Shown here piece by piece: positions 31,101 to 38,139 of a stretch of DNA of 64,000 bases. Under the pieces are notes generated by a model that saw nothing but the letters and a program-made list of their open reading frames with translations, was not told where the DNA came from and made no database searches. The stretch comes from Solimonas soli DSM 21787 (GTDB lineage Bacteria; Pseudomonadota; Gammaproteobacteria; Nevskiales; Nevskiaceae): NCBI RefSeq assembly GCF_000474945.1, contig NZ_AXDW01000015.1:62001-126000 (forward strand), read 5' to 3'. The position numbers and the translations under genes are program-made. The first letter of the stretch is position 1; every line of letters begins with the position of its first letter.

Positions 31101-31433
31101 GCTTCCGGTGGTGTCCGCGGCGAGAGCGTGGCCGGCGTGCGCTACCGCGCCTGGCAGCCATACGCCTGCCTGCATCCTGCGATCGGCGTGCACACGCCGC
31201 TGGTGTTCGACCTCTACGACACCTGGACGGGCCGTGCGCTCGCCGGCTGCACGTATCACGTCGCGCATCCGGCGGGTCGCAACTACGACACCTATCCGGT
31301 CAACGCTTTCGAAGCCGAGGCGCGGCGCATTGCGCGCTTCGAGGCGATCGGCCACACGCCGGGCCGCTACGTGCTCGGCAGCGCCAGCCCGAATCCGGAC
31401 TTTCCGGCGACGCTCGACCTGCGCCGGCCCTGA
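28101..31433 (+). CDS. Transglutaminase-like/DUF2126 protein
   Basis: 1110 residues from ATG 28101. The N-terminal part is a bacterial transglutaminase N-domain (about 1-90; [18 protein letters not shown]). The protease-like core (about 140-265) has the catalytic Cys in [20 protein letters not shown], His in [10 protein letters not shown] and Asp in [10 protein letters not shown]. The long C-terminal part (about 330-1100) is DUF2126 ([32 protein letters not shown] region). Family members usually lie with an alpha-E protein and a circularly permuted ATP-grasp protein and are thought to make or process a peptide; neither partner is in the window. Confidence 0.92.
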   Translation: MSIHAALHHQTVYRYDRRVSLSPQLIRLRPAPHARTEILGYSLKVSPDPHFLNWQQDPFGNWQARVVFPEKVTEFSVTVDLVANLSVINPFDFFVEGYAQSFPFDYEPGLKAELAPYLQPQAAGPLLAQYLAAVPREAKSTIDFIVELNRQLQQHIGYLIRMEPGVQAPEETLEKRSGSCRDSSWLLVQLLRQLGLAARFVSGYLIQLKPDVKPLEGPAGAAEDFTDLHAWAEVYIPGAGWLGLDPTSGLFAGEGHIPLSATPEPSSAAPITGLVDECEVSFGHDMQVTRIFETPRVTKPYSDEQWQAIDALGERVDHQLRVDDVRLTMGGEPTFVAVDDPQGEEWNTSAVGPTKANRALDLALRLREHYAPQGLLTYGQGKWYPGESLPRWVYSLYWRRDGAPLWRAPVVKPDQARPPTLLQANQFMLALAERLEVDPRNVIEAYEDALHYMVRERKLPINVDPTDSRLKDPEERARLTQVFERGLGTPRGYALPVQRWQAAARWMSERWLLRTGKLFLLPGDSPIGLRLPLESLPAVPGAAVPVSYPVDPYALAETLPGADPRRQPFLQLRGREEPQRRVAGQKWRPEQPPAQRSSSAFLNGTNVRTAITVEPREGWINVFLPPVGRTEDFLDLVAAIEDVAAETALPVRIEGYAPPHDPRLEILKITPDPGVIEVNVQPARSWQELRDNTITLYDTAFQARLSTEKFLIDGRAVGTGGGNHVVVGGARTQDSPFLRRPDVLGSMIRYWQNHPSLSYLFSGLFIGPTSQHPRVDEARDTQLYELEIALAQLPAKGWNVPHWIVDRTLRNLLVDLTGNTHRAEFCIDKLYSPDGPTGRLGLVELRGFEMPPHARMSLVQQLLVRALIAWFWREPYTRPLIRWGTQLHDRWMLPYDNWRDLGEVIADLNRAGLAFEHDWFAPHFEFRFPRHGAFRYEDIEIELRHALEPWPVLGEEPGAGGTTRYVDSSVERLQIKAKNLVPGRHVVACNGRPLPMRETLASGGVRGESVAGVRYRAWQPYACLHPAIGVHTPLVFDLYDTWTGRALAGCTYHVAHPAGRNYDTYPVNAFEAEARRIARFEAIGHTPGRYVLGSASPNPDFPATLDLRRP

Positions 31434-31439
31434 ACCGCG

Positions 31440-31946
31440 TCAGCGCAGGGGAAGGGAAGACGTGAAGCCGCTGTCCGGAAAGGGCAGGCTCAGCGTCGTC
31501 ATCGGCGTGACGTAGGATTTCGCCACTTTCCAGCGGCCGTCCTCGATCACATAGGTGTCGCGATATTCCATCGACAGCTGCGTGATGGTCTTGTCCTGGT
31601 TGTTGATCTGCACGAACCACAGGGTCCACTCGCCGGTCGCCGTGTGCTCGTCGAGCACTTCGATCACCGGCTGCAGGCCGTGATGGATGTCGTGCACGAG
31701 CCAGGCCTTCTTCTCGGTCGTCGCACAGCCGATGCGCTCGAACACTTCGACCAGCGGCTCGCGATCACTGAACTTGCCGAGCACGCCGTAATCGAGATCG
31801 GCCCCGTGCCTGACGAAGCATTCGCGGAACGCAACCGGATCCTTGCGGTCGCAGGCACGCCAATAGCGATACTTCAACTGCTCGATCTCGCGAATGGCTT
31901 CGAGGCGCTGCACGCGCCGCGTCAGTTCGGCGATGTCGGTGCTCAT
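31440..31946 (-). CDS. SnoaL/NTF2-like nuclear-transport-factor-fold protein
   Basis: 168 residues from ATG 31946, with AGGAG 8 nt upstream. The SnoaL-like pattern is seen: EIEQLKYRYWRACDRKDPVAFRECF (long N-terminal helices), DYGVLGKFSDREPLVEVF, a central His-containing DIHHGLQPVIEVL, and WTLWFVQIN followed by YRDTYVIEDGRWKVAKS. These small conical folds act as isomerases, dehydratases or binding proteins; in ring-cleavage and steroid pathways they are frequent, but no substrate can be read here. It converges with the DUF2126 gene (6 bp apart). Confidence 0.85.
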   Translation of the reverse strand: MSTDIAELTRRVQRLEAIREIEQLKYRYWRACDRKDPVAFRECFVRHGADLDYGVLGKFSDREPLVEVFERIGCATTEKKAWLVHDIHHGLQPVIEVLDEHTATGEWTLWFVQINNQDKTITQLSMEYRDTYVIEDGRWKVAKSYVTPMTTLSLPFPDSGFTSSLPLR

Positions 31947-32097
31947 CCGGATTCTCCTGATTGTGATCGATGCCGGGGTTGACCATGACCATAGCGGCGC
32001 GTGGTCCAGCCGTGCCAAGTCCGAATGGACGACCGTGAGCGATCCCGGGCCGGCCGACGATTTAGATTTTCTAACGGGTGAGCCCAATAAAAATCAA

Positions 32098-32126
32098 TTG
32101 TTGCGGCGCAGCAACCGCGCTTTAAT
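32098..32126 (+). promoter_or_regulatory. Predicted sigma70 promoter for the candidate sRNA
   Basis: The -35 TTGTTG (3 of 6 to consensus) and -10 TTTAAT (5 of 6) are separated by exactly 17 bp, within an AT-richer island. The -35 lies next to a small inverted repeat GTTGC/GCAAC (32100-32115). Confidence 0.45.
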
Positions 32127-32132
32127 ACACCC

Positions 32133-32237
32133 ACACCAACGGTCGATGCCTCGAAACGAAGCTCCCGGCGGTACCAGTCTCCTCCAGATCCCGCTCAGGG
32201 GTCTCTTTAAAGCCACCGTCACCGGTGGCTTTTTTTT
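32133..32237 (+). ncRNA. Candidate small RNA with its own promoter and terminator
   Basis: No gene on the plus strand reads into this terminator: the preceding plus gene ends at 31433 and a minus gene lies between. TTGTTG at 32098-32103, 17 bp, then TTTAAT at 32121-32126 form a plausible sigma70 promoter, giving a start near 32133. The transcript of about 105 nt has a C/U-rich segment (GTCTCCTCC, 32178-32186), a hairpin GATCCC/GGGGTC with loop GCTCA (about 32188-32204) and a perfect terminator. An anti-Shine-Dalgarno-like single strand and a 3' U-tail are features of Hfq-type sRNAs. It could instead be an attenuated leader for the iron-uptake operon. Confidence 0.5.
32209..32237 (+). terminator. 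Strong intrinsic terminator
   Basis: A perfect 8-bp stem, AGCCACCG/CGGTGGCT (32211-32218 and 32223-32230), has loop TCAC, a run of T at 32230-32237 and AA just before the stem. It points in the plus direction and does not follow any plus-strand gene. Confidence 0.93.
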
Positions 32238-32380
32238 ATCCCGAATTCGGCCCTTACGTCCGGCGTGTGCATTGGCGGCGGCGGAGTCCCGGTCTTGCCG
32301 ACGTCCGGCCTGGAAGGGCGAGGGCGGCGATCGGGCGGAGAAAACGTACTAAACGGTAGCCGGGGCGTTCGACGCAGGCA

Positions 32381-32409
32381 TTGAAATCGAGAATCGATCT
32401 CAATAAACT
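32381..32409 (+). promoter_or_regulatory. Promoter with overlapping Fur-box-like palindrome
   Basis: A 23-bp palindrome at 32381-32403 has arms TTGAAATCGA and TCGATCTCAA (9 of 10 positions complementary) around GAA. Its central 19 bases (32383-32401) match the E. coli Fur consensus at 12 of 19 positions by my count. The same stretch contains TTGAAA (-35, 5 of 6) and, 17 bp on, TAAACT (32404-32409, -10, 4 of 6). Repressor binding would cover the promoter of the downstream DUF3649-PepSY-DUF3325 genes, a class usually induced by iron limitation. The identity of the regulator is inferred. Confidence 0.5.
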
Positions 32410-32443
32410 TCGGCGACGTCGTCCGCCAGAGAGTGCCGCAAGC

Positions 32444-32752
32444 ATGTCGCTCGCCATGTCGCAGACCGAAGCCTTGCCATCGTCGCGGTGCCTTGCGTGG
32501 TGGCGCGGCATGCTCGCCGGTCCGCTGTCCTTCGTGACCGCCGCCTTGATCATGCTCGGCAGCACGGTGTGGCTGCCGTCGGGTCGCGCGCAGATCGACA
32601 ATCTCGTCCTGCCGATCGTGCTTTTCCCACTGATCTGGACGGCGCTCTTTCTTTACGCATTGCTGGCCAGGCGGCTGACGCGCGCCTATGCGGTCGTCGG
32701 CGTGCTCGGCGGCGTGAACGCGGCGCTGGTCGCCGCGCGCCTGTGGGCCTGA
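32444..32752 (+). CDS. Small membrane protein, DUF3649-like iron uptake protein
   Basis: 102 residues from ATG 32444 (ATG 32456 is an alternative). There are about three membrane segments: GMLAGPLSFVTAALIMLG, IDNLVLPIVLFPLIWTALFLYALLA region, and AVVGVLGGVNAALVA. Small size, hydrophobicity and position right before a PepSY protein and a DUF3325-like protein match the DUF3649-PepSY-DUF3325 set linked to siderophore uptake. It is separated from the PepSY gene by 4 bp. The function in the inner membrane is not established. Confidence 0.68.
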   Translation: MSLAMSQTEALPSSRCLAWWRGMLAGPLSFVTAALIMLGSTVWLPSGRAQIDNLVLPIVLFPLIWTALFLYALLARRLTRAYAVVGVLGGVNAALVAARLWA

Positions 32753-32756
32753 CGCA

Positions 32757-34355
32757 ATGGTCAGGCTGCCGCAAAACGAGACGAAGAAACTGCTGGCCAT
32801 TCACGGCTGGTCCGGTGTGCTTCTGGGCCTGCTGCTCTACGCCGTGATCTGCACCGGGGTCGCCGCCGTCTTCGAGGACGAGATCAAGGACTGGTCGAGC
32901 GCGCTGCCGACGCGCACCGAGGCCGAATTCCCGCTCGGCCTCGATGCGGCGATGCGCCGCCTCGCCTCGGAGACCGATGCGTACTTCCTGCACGACCTGT
33001 CGATCTGGCCGGCCGGCGGCGGCCGCCTCAACCTGCTGTTCCACGTGCACGAGACCGATGCCAGGGGCAGGCCGATCGAGCGCGGTGTCGAGTATGAAGT
33101 CGACGGCAACACGATGCGGACGGTGGCGCGCCGCGAAGGCGTGCTCGATGACATCGGCGGCGAACGGCGGTCGAGCGCGCTCGCCGATTTTCTCGTCGAT
33201 CTGCACGTGCGCCTGCACCTGCCGAATCCCTATGGTCTGTTCCTGACCGGCGTGCTCGGCCTAGTGATGATGATTGCCGCCGTCACCGGCTTTCTGGTCC
33301 ATCGCCACCTGATCAAAGAGCTGTTCACGCTGCGCCGGCGCCGCGACCAGCTGCTGACCGCGCGCGACGTGCACGTCGTCGCCGGCGCCTGGAACCTGCC
33401 GTTCGCCTTCATCCTCGCCTTCACCGGCAGCTTCTTCAGCTTCGCGAGCGCCTTCGCCCTGCCGGCGATGGCCATGGTCGCCTTCGGCGGCGACCAGGCG
33501 AAAATGTTCGAGACACTCATCGGCAAGGCCGTGCCGGAGGACGCGCGCGCGGCCACGCCGGCCGATCTCGACGCGGTGCTGCGCGACGTTCGCGGGCGCG
33601 CCGGCGAGGAGCCTTACTTCATCAGCTTCGAGCACTACGGACGTGCCGACGGCGTGATCACGCTGTTCATGGAACCCCGGCAGGGCGAGCTGACGCCGAT
33701 CACTTATCTCTACTCGGGTGCGAACGGTGCCTTCCTGCAGGACAAGCCGCTGCTCGGCCTCGCGCCTTCGTTCGGCGGGCAGGTGTATGCCTTGATCGGG
33801 CCGCTGCACTTCGGCAATTTCGCCGGGCCGTTGTCGAAGACGGTGTGGTTCGCGCTCGGCTTCGCCGGCGCCTACGTCACCCTGACCGGCATGCTGCTGT
33901 GGACGCAGCGCCGCGCCGAGCAGCGTGCGTGGCGGCGCATGGGCGCGGTGGTGCACTGGGTCGGCTACGGCTTGCCGCTGGCCTTGCTCGCCTGTCCTTA
34001 CGGTTATTTCATCGCCCTGGCCAGCGGTGCCGACGCGATTTCCGCACAGGCCGTGGCTTTCCTCGGCACGGCGGCGCTGGCGCTGATCGTCGTGCTGCTC
34101 TTGCGCCGCCATGACGCGATCCGGCGCGCCGCGCTGTTCGCCGGCGCGGCCGCGATGCTGGCCATGCCGCTGGTGCGCCTCGCCGCCGGCGGGCTCGGCT
34201 GGCCGGCGGCGCTGCGTGCCGGCATCGCCGTCGTGCCGGCAGTCGATCTGGCGCTGCTGTTCGCGGGGCTCGTCTGCCTTGTCCTGGTCCGGCGTGGTTT
34301 TGCGCGGCCGCAGAGCGCGGCGCTGCCCGACGCCGATCTGCCGGAGACGGCATGA
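32757..34355 (+). CDS. PepSY-associated transmembrane protein
   Basis: 532 residues. Order: cytoplasmic N-terminus, membrane helix (about 15-38; IHGWSGVLLGLLLYAVICTG), a periplasmic PepSY-type region (about 40-160), a helix pair ending in FLTGVLGLVMMIAAVTGFLVH, then a further periplasmic segment (about 245-345) and C-terminal helices including WFALGFAGAYVTLTGMLLW. Conserved His residues at helix ends (IHGW, DLHVRLHL, GFLVHRHL, DVHVVAG, PLHFGNF) could bind haem, as in members acting as ferric-siderophore reductases. It forms an operon with the flanking small membrane proteins; the next gene overlaps by 4 bp. Confidence 0.88.
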   Translation: MVRLPQNETKKLLAIHGWSGVLLGLLLYAVICTGVAAVFEDEIKDWSSALPTRTEAEFPLGLDAAMRRLASETDAYFLHDLSIWPAGGGRLNLLFHVHETDARGRPIERGVEYEVDGNTMRTVARREGVLDDIGGERRSSALADFLVDLHVRLHLPNPYGLFLTGVLGLVMMIAAVTGFLVHRHLIKELFTLRRRRDQLLTARDVHVVAGAWNLPFAFILAFTGSFFSFASAFALPAMAMVAFGGDQAKMFETLIGKAVPEDARAATPADLDAVLRDVRGRAGEEPYFISFEHYGRADGVITLFMEPRQGELTPITYLYSGANGAFLQDKPLLGLAPSFGGQVYALIGPLHFGNFAGPLSKTVWFALGFAGAYVTLTGMLLWTQRRAEQRAWRRMGAVVHWVGYGLPLALLACPYGYFIALASGADAISAQAVAFLGTAALALIVVLLLRRHDAIRRAALFAGAAAMLAMPLVRLAAGGLGWPAALRAGIAVVPAVDLALLFAGLVCLVLVRRGFARPQSAALPDADLPETA

Positions 34356-34645
34356 GCATCGCGATCCTGCTGGCGATCGTCGTCAGCGCCGTGGCGCTGT
34401 TGCTGCTCGGCCGGCGCGATCCGAAGCGTCTGCGCGCCGCCGTTTCGTCGTCGCTCGCGCCGCACACGCCCGCGCAGCGTCGCGCGCTGGCGGCGCTCGC
34501 ACTGGCGCCCGGCGCGCTGCTCGCGTGCGCCGGCCAGGCCGCCGGCTTCGTCATCTGGCTCGGCGCCGCCGTCGCGCTGGGCTGGCTGCTGACGCAGATG
34601 CTGGCCGTCGGCGGCCGTGCGCGGCGCGCGCACGACGCCGTCTGA
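34352..34645 (+). CDS. DUF3325-like small membrane protein
   Basis: 97 residues in an ATGA overlap with the PepSY gene. Three hydrophobic segments (IAILLAIVVSAVALLLLG; ALAALALAPGALLACAG; FVIWLGAAVALGWLLTQML) and a basic loop (RDPKRLRAAVSSSL) are visible. The pattern and the order after a PepSY protein fit DUF3325, the third part of this iron-uptake-associated set. Mechanism unknown. Confidence 0.72.
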   Translation: MSIAILLAIVVSAVALLLLGRRDPKRLRAAVSSSLAPHTPAQRRALAALALAPGALLACAGQAAGFVIWLGAAVALGWLLTQMLAVGGRARRAHDAV

Positions 34646-34652
34646 ACGCGTC

Positions 34653-35789
34653 CTAGAACTCGACGACCTGCCGCACCGCTTCGCCGCGCGCCAGGCGGTC
34701 GAAGCCGGCGTTGAGCTCATCGAGCGTCAGACGATGCGTCAGCAGGCGCTCGACCGGCAGGCGGCCGGCGCGGTGCAGGGCAACGAAGCGCGGCAGATCG
34801 CGCGCCGGCAGCGCCGAGCCCATGTACGAACCTTTGACGGTGCGCTCCTCGGCGACGAGGCTGACCGCCGGCACGCGGAACTCCTTCTGCGGATGCGGCA
34901 GACCGGCGGTGATCGTCGTGCCACCGCGCCGCGTCGCCGCGTAGGCGGCGGCGAGCGCGAGCTCGGAGCCGGCGGTCTCGATCGCGTACTGCGCGCCGCC
35001 GTGCGTGAGCGCGCGAATCTGCGCCACGGCATCGGCAGCCGTGGCGAGCACGGTGTGCGTGGCGCCGAGGCGCGCCGCGACTTCGAGCTTGGCCGGCAGC
35101 ACGTCGACGGCGACGATCGGCTGCGCGCCGGCGGCGACGGCGCCGAGCAGCGCGGCGAGGCCGACGCCGCCGAGGCCGAAGATGGCGACGCTGTCGCCCG
35201 GCGCGACGCGCGCGGTGTTGACGACGGCGCCGACGCCGGTCATCACCGCACAGCCGAACAGCGCGGCGATCGACCAGTCGAGGCGCGGCGCGTCGCCGCC
35301 GGCGATGCGCACCGCCGAACGCGCCGAGACCACCGTCGCATCGGCGAAGGCGGAGACGCCGAGATGGTGATGCAAGGCGGCGTCGCCCTCGTGCCAGCGC
35401 CGTGCGCCGGACAGCAGCGTGCCGGCGGTATTGGCGCGCGCGCCCGGCTCGCACAGCGCGGCGCGGCCTTCGGCGCAGTACGCGCAGTGGCCGCAGACCG
35501 GCACGAAGGAGAACACGACCTGGTCGCCGGTCGCGAAATCATCGACGTCGGCGCCGAGACCGATGACTTCGCCGGCCGCCTCGTGGCCGAGCACCATCGG
35601 CATCAGGCGCGGCCGCGAGCCGTCGATGACGGACAGATCGGAGTGGCACAGCCCGGCGGCGCGCACGCGCACCAGCAGTTCGCCGGGGCCGGGTGCATCG
35701 AGCTCGATGGTTTCGATCGCCAGCGGGCGCGAGACGGCATACGGCGCCGGCCGTCCCATCTCGCGCAGCACCGCCGCGCGGACCTTCAC
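34653..35789 (-). CDS. Zinc-dependent medium-chain alcohol dehydrogenase
   Basis: 378 residues from GTG 35789, which overlaps the thioesterase stop by one base (GTGA). Catalytic zinc ligands are in GLCHSDLSV (Cys, with His following) and LGHEAAGEV; the structural zinc set is in VCGHCAYCAEGRAALCE. The Rossmann motif GLGGVGLAALLGA (about 195) is followed by AVDVLPAKLE, indicating NAD(H). It resembles class III/aryl or long-chain alcohol dehydrogenases. With the thioesterase and the divergent acyl-CoA ligase it would fit oxidation of alcohols to acids and activation to CoA esters. Confidence 0.9.
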   Translation of the reverse strand: MKVRAAVLREMGRPAPYAVSRPLAIETIELDAPGPGELLVRVRAAGLCHSDLSVIDGSRPRLMPMVLGHEAAGEVIGLGADVDDFATGDQVVFSFVPVCGHCAYCAEGRAALCEPGARANTAGTLLSGARRWHEGDAALHHHLGVSAFADATVVSARSAVRIAGGDAPRLDWSIAALFGCAVMTGVGAVVNTARVAPGDSVAIFGLGGVGLAALLGAVAAGAQPIVAVDVLPAKLEVAARLGATHTVLATAADAVAQIRALTHGGAQYAIETAGSELALAAAYAATRRGGTTITAGLPHPQKEFRVPAVSLVAEERTVKGSYMGSALPARDLPRFVALHRAGRLPVERLLTHRLTLDELNAGFDRLARGEAVRQVVEF

Positions 35790-36259
35790 GCGTGCGCGCC
35801 GTAGGCGGTGACCAGGCGTTCGAGCGCTTCGCGCAGCTGGCCGCCGGGCGGCGAGGGGCGGCGCGTCACGCGATCGACGAAGACGTGCACGAACCAGCCT
35901 TCGGCGGCCGGCGTCTTGCGTCCTTCGCGGAACAGGCCGATCTCGTAGCGCACGCTGGAGGCGCCGAGGTGGGCGACGCGCAGGCCGGCGTCGATCGCGT
36001 CCGGAAAGACCAGCGAATCGTAGTAGCGGCAGCTCGATTCGGCGCACAGGCCCATCAGCTTGCCGCGATGGATGTCGAGGCCGCCGGCGGTGATCAGATA
36101 GTGGTTGATGACGGTGTCGAAGTAGCTGTAGTACTCGACGTTATTGACGTGGCCGTAGACGTCATTGTCCTTCCAGCGCGTGGTGATGCGCTCGAAATGC
36201 GGGTAGGCGGCGCGCGGCGCGCTGCCGTCCGGATTGTTGCGGGGCGTCGGGGTGCTCAA
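35786..36259 (-). CDS. Acyl-CoA thioesterase, 4-hydroxybenzoyl-CoA thioesterase family
   Basis: 157 residues. TTG at 36259 is preferred because GAGGAG lies 6 nt before it; the GTG at 36280 would put that site inside the coding region. It is a hot-dog fold with TTRWKDNDVYGHVNNVEYYSYFD, where Asp and the GHVNN helix form the active site (residues about 25-45), followed by SSCRYYDSLVFPD. It hydrolyses acyl-CoA thioesters. It is translationally coupled to the downstream alcohol dehydrogenase. Confidence 0.9.
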   Translation of the reverse strand: MSTPTPRNNPDGSAPRAAYPHFERITTRWKDNDVYGHVNNVEYYSYFDTVINHYLITAGGLDIHRGKLMGLCAESSCRYYDSLVFPDAIDAGLRVAHLGASSVRYEIGLFREGRKTPAAEGWFVHVFVDRVTRRPSPPGGQLREALERLVTAYGAHA

Positions 36260-36386
36260 ACGTTTCTCCTCGACCGGCACGGGCGGAACGCCGACAGTTT
36301 AGCGGGCCTCTCGCCCCTGCGGACGATTTGCGGCATGGTTGGCCTGCCGACAATCGGGCGAAGACCAGCGGCGGGAGAACGTGGCG

Positions 36387-38042
36387 ATGCAGTCTCGGAA
36401 ACAAGGGCCGATTCTCGGCCAGATGATGGAGCGGCCGCTCCTGCTGTCCTCGCTGCTGCGCCACGCCGAGCGCTATCACGCCGATACCGAGATCGTCTCG
36501 CGCACGCTCGAAGGCGGCCTCCATCGCTACGGCTACGCCGCGGCGGCGAGCCGCGCGCGCCGCCTGGCGAAGGCGCTGGAGCGGCTGGGCCTGCAGCGCG
36601 GCGAGCGCGCCGCGACGCTGGCCTGGAACGGCTATCGCCACTTCGAGCTGTACTACGCGATCTCCGGCGGCGGCGCCGTGCTGCATACCGTCAATCCGCG
36701 CCTGTTCCCCGAGCAGATCGCCTGGATCATCAACGACGCCGAAGACCAGCTGCTGTTCTTCGATCTCAGCTTCGCCAAGCTCATCGAGCAGCTCGCGCCG
36801 CGCTGCACGACGGTCCGCCACTGGGTCGCGCTGTGCGATGCCGCGCACCGCCCGGACATCGCCGTGCCCGGCCTGCTCTGCTACGAGGACCTGCTCGCCG
36901 CCGAACACGACGACTACGAGTGGCCGGAGTTCGACGAGCGCTGCGCCAGTGCGCTGTGCTACACCTCCGGCACCACCGGCAATCCGAAGGGCGTGCTCTA
37001 CTCGCATCGTTCGATGCTGCTGCACGGCTACGCGAGCTGCCTGCCGGACGTGTTCGGCTTCTCGGCGCGCGACTGCATCCTGCCGGTCGTGCCGATGTTC
37101 CACGTCAACGCCTGGACGATTCCCTATGCCGCGCCGATGGTCGGCGCCAAGCTGGTGCTGCCGGGCGCCGCGCTCGATGGCCCGAGTCTCTGCGCGCTGT
37201 TCGAGGACGAGGGCGTGACGTTCACCGGCGGCGTGCCGACCGTCTGGCAGGGCGTGCTGCAGCAGCTGCGGCAAACCGGGCGCCGGCCGCGCACCCTGCG
37301 GCGCGGCGTGATCGGCGGCTCGGCGGCGCCGCCGGCGCTGGTGGAAACGCTGGCGCGCGACTACGGCATCGAGCTCGATCATGCCTGGGGCATGACGGAA
37401 ATCTCGCCGCTCGGCACCTACAACAAGCCGAAGGCCAAGCACGCCGCGCTCGATGCCGCCGCGCGGCGCGCGCTCGCCGCCAAGCAGGGCCGGCCGCCGT
37501 ACGGCGTCGAGATGAAGATCGTCGACGGCGAAGGCCGCACGCTGCCGAACGACGGCGTCGCGGTCGGCGAGCTGCTGGTGCGCGGCCCCTGGGTCGTCGG
37601 CCAGTACTTCAACACCGACGCGCCGACCCTGCGCGACGGCTGGTTTCCGACCGGCGACGTCGGCAGCATCGACGCCGACGGCTATCTGTGCATCACCGAT
37701 CGCGCCAAGGACGTGATCAAGTCCGGCGGCGAGTGGATCGGCTCGATCGAGCTGGAGAATCTGGCCTGCGCGCACCCGGCCGTGGCGCAGGCGGCGGTGA
37801 TCGGCGTGGCGCACCGGAAATGGGACGAGCGGCCCTTGCTGATCGTCGTGCCGAAGGCGGGCGAGCGGCCGACGCGCGAGGAACTGCTCGGCTGGTACCA
37901 GGGCAAGATCGCCAAATGGTGGACGCCGGACGACGTCGTGTTCGTCGAGCAGCTGCCGCTGACCGCGACCGGCAAGATCTCCAAGCTGCAGCTGCGCGAG
38001 CAGTTCCGCGAACACCGCCTGCCGGACGGCGAGTCCGGCTAG
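36387..38042 (+). CDS. Medium/long-chain fatty-acid-CoA ligase, AlkK-like
   Basis: 551 residues from ATG 36387, with GGGAG 9 nt upstream. It is an AMP-forming acyl-CoA synthetase: P-loop YTSGTTGNPKGVLYSHRS (about 195), VPMFHVNAW, the adenine motif WGMTEISPLGT, hinge TGDVGSIDADGYLCITDRAK and the C-terminal catalytic Lys in TATGKISK. Length and details (EISPLG) resemble AlkK and other medium-chain ligases. It activates fatty acids for beta-oxidation in the cytoplasm. It diverges from the thioesterase/alcohol dehydrogenase pair across about 127 bp. Confidence 0.93.
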   Translation: MQSRKQGPILGQMMERPLLLSSLLRHAERYHADTEIVSRTLEGGLHRYGYAAAASRARRLAKALERLGLQRGERAATLAWNGYRHFELYYAISGGGAVLHTVNPRLFPEQIAWIINDAEDQLLFFDLSFAKLIEQLAPRCTTVRHWVALCDAAHRPDIAVPGLLCYEDLLAAEHDDYEWPEFDERCASALCYTSGTTGNPKGVLYSHRSMLLHGYASCLPDVFGFSARDCILPVVPMFHVNAWTIPYAAPMVGAKLVLPGAALDGPSLCALFEDEGVTFTGGVPTVWQGVLQQLRQTGRRPRTLRRGVIGGSAAPPALVETLARDYGIELDHAWGMTEISPLGTYNKPKAKHAALDAAARRALAAKQGRPPYGVEMKIVDGEGRTLPNDGVAVGELLVRGPWVVGQYFNTDAPTLRDGWFPTGDVGSIDADGYLCITDRAKDVIKSGGEWIGSIELENLACAHPAVAQAAVIGVAHRKWDERPLLIVVPKAGERPTREELLGWYQGKIAKWWTPDDVVFVEQLPLTATGKISKLQLREQFREHRLPDGESG

Positions 38043-38139
38043 GGCCTGTCGACGCGCTGGGTCATCCCTACCATCGTCCGTGCATTGCCCGCGTGCTAGC
38101 GTGCGCCGGCCGCAAGGGCGACTCCGAGGACATCCGCTG

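Noticed and set aside
32146-32352. Small ORF starting at ATG 32146
   Set aside because: It reads straight through the strong terminator and has no ribosome-binding site; the RNA interpretation is better.
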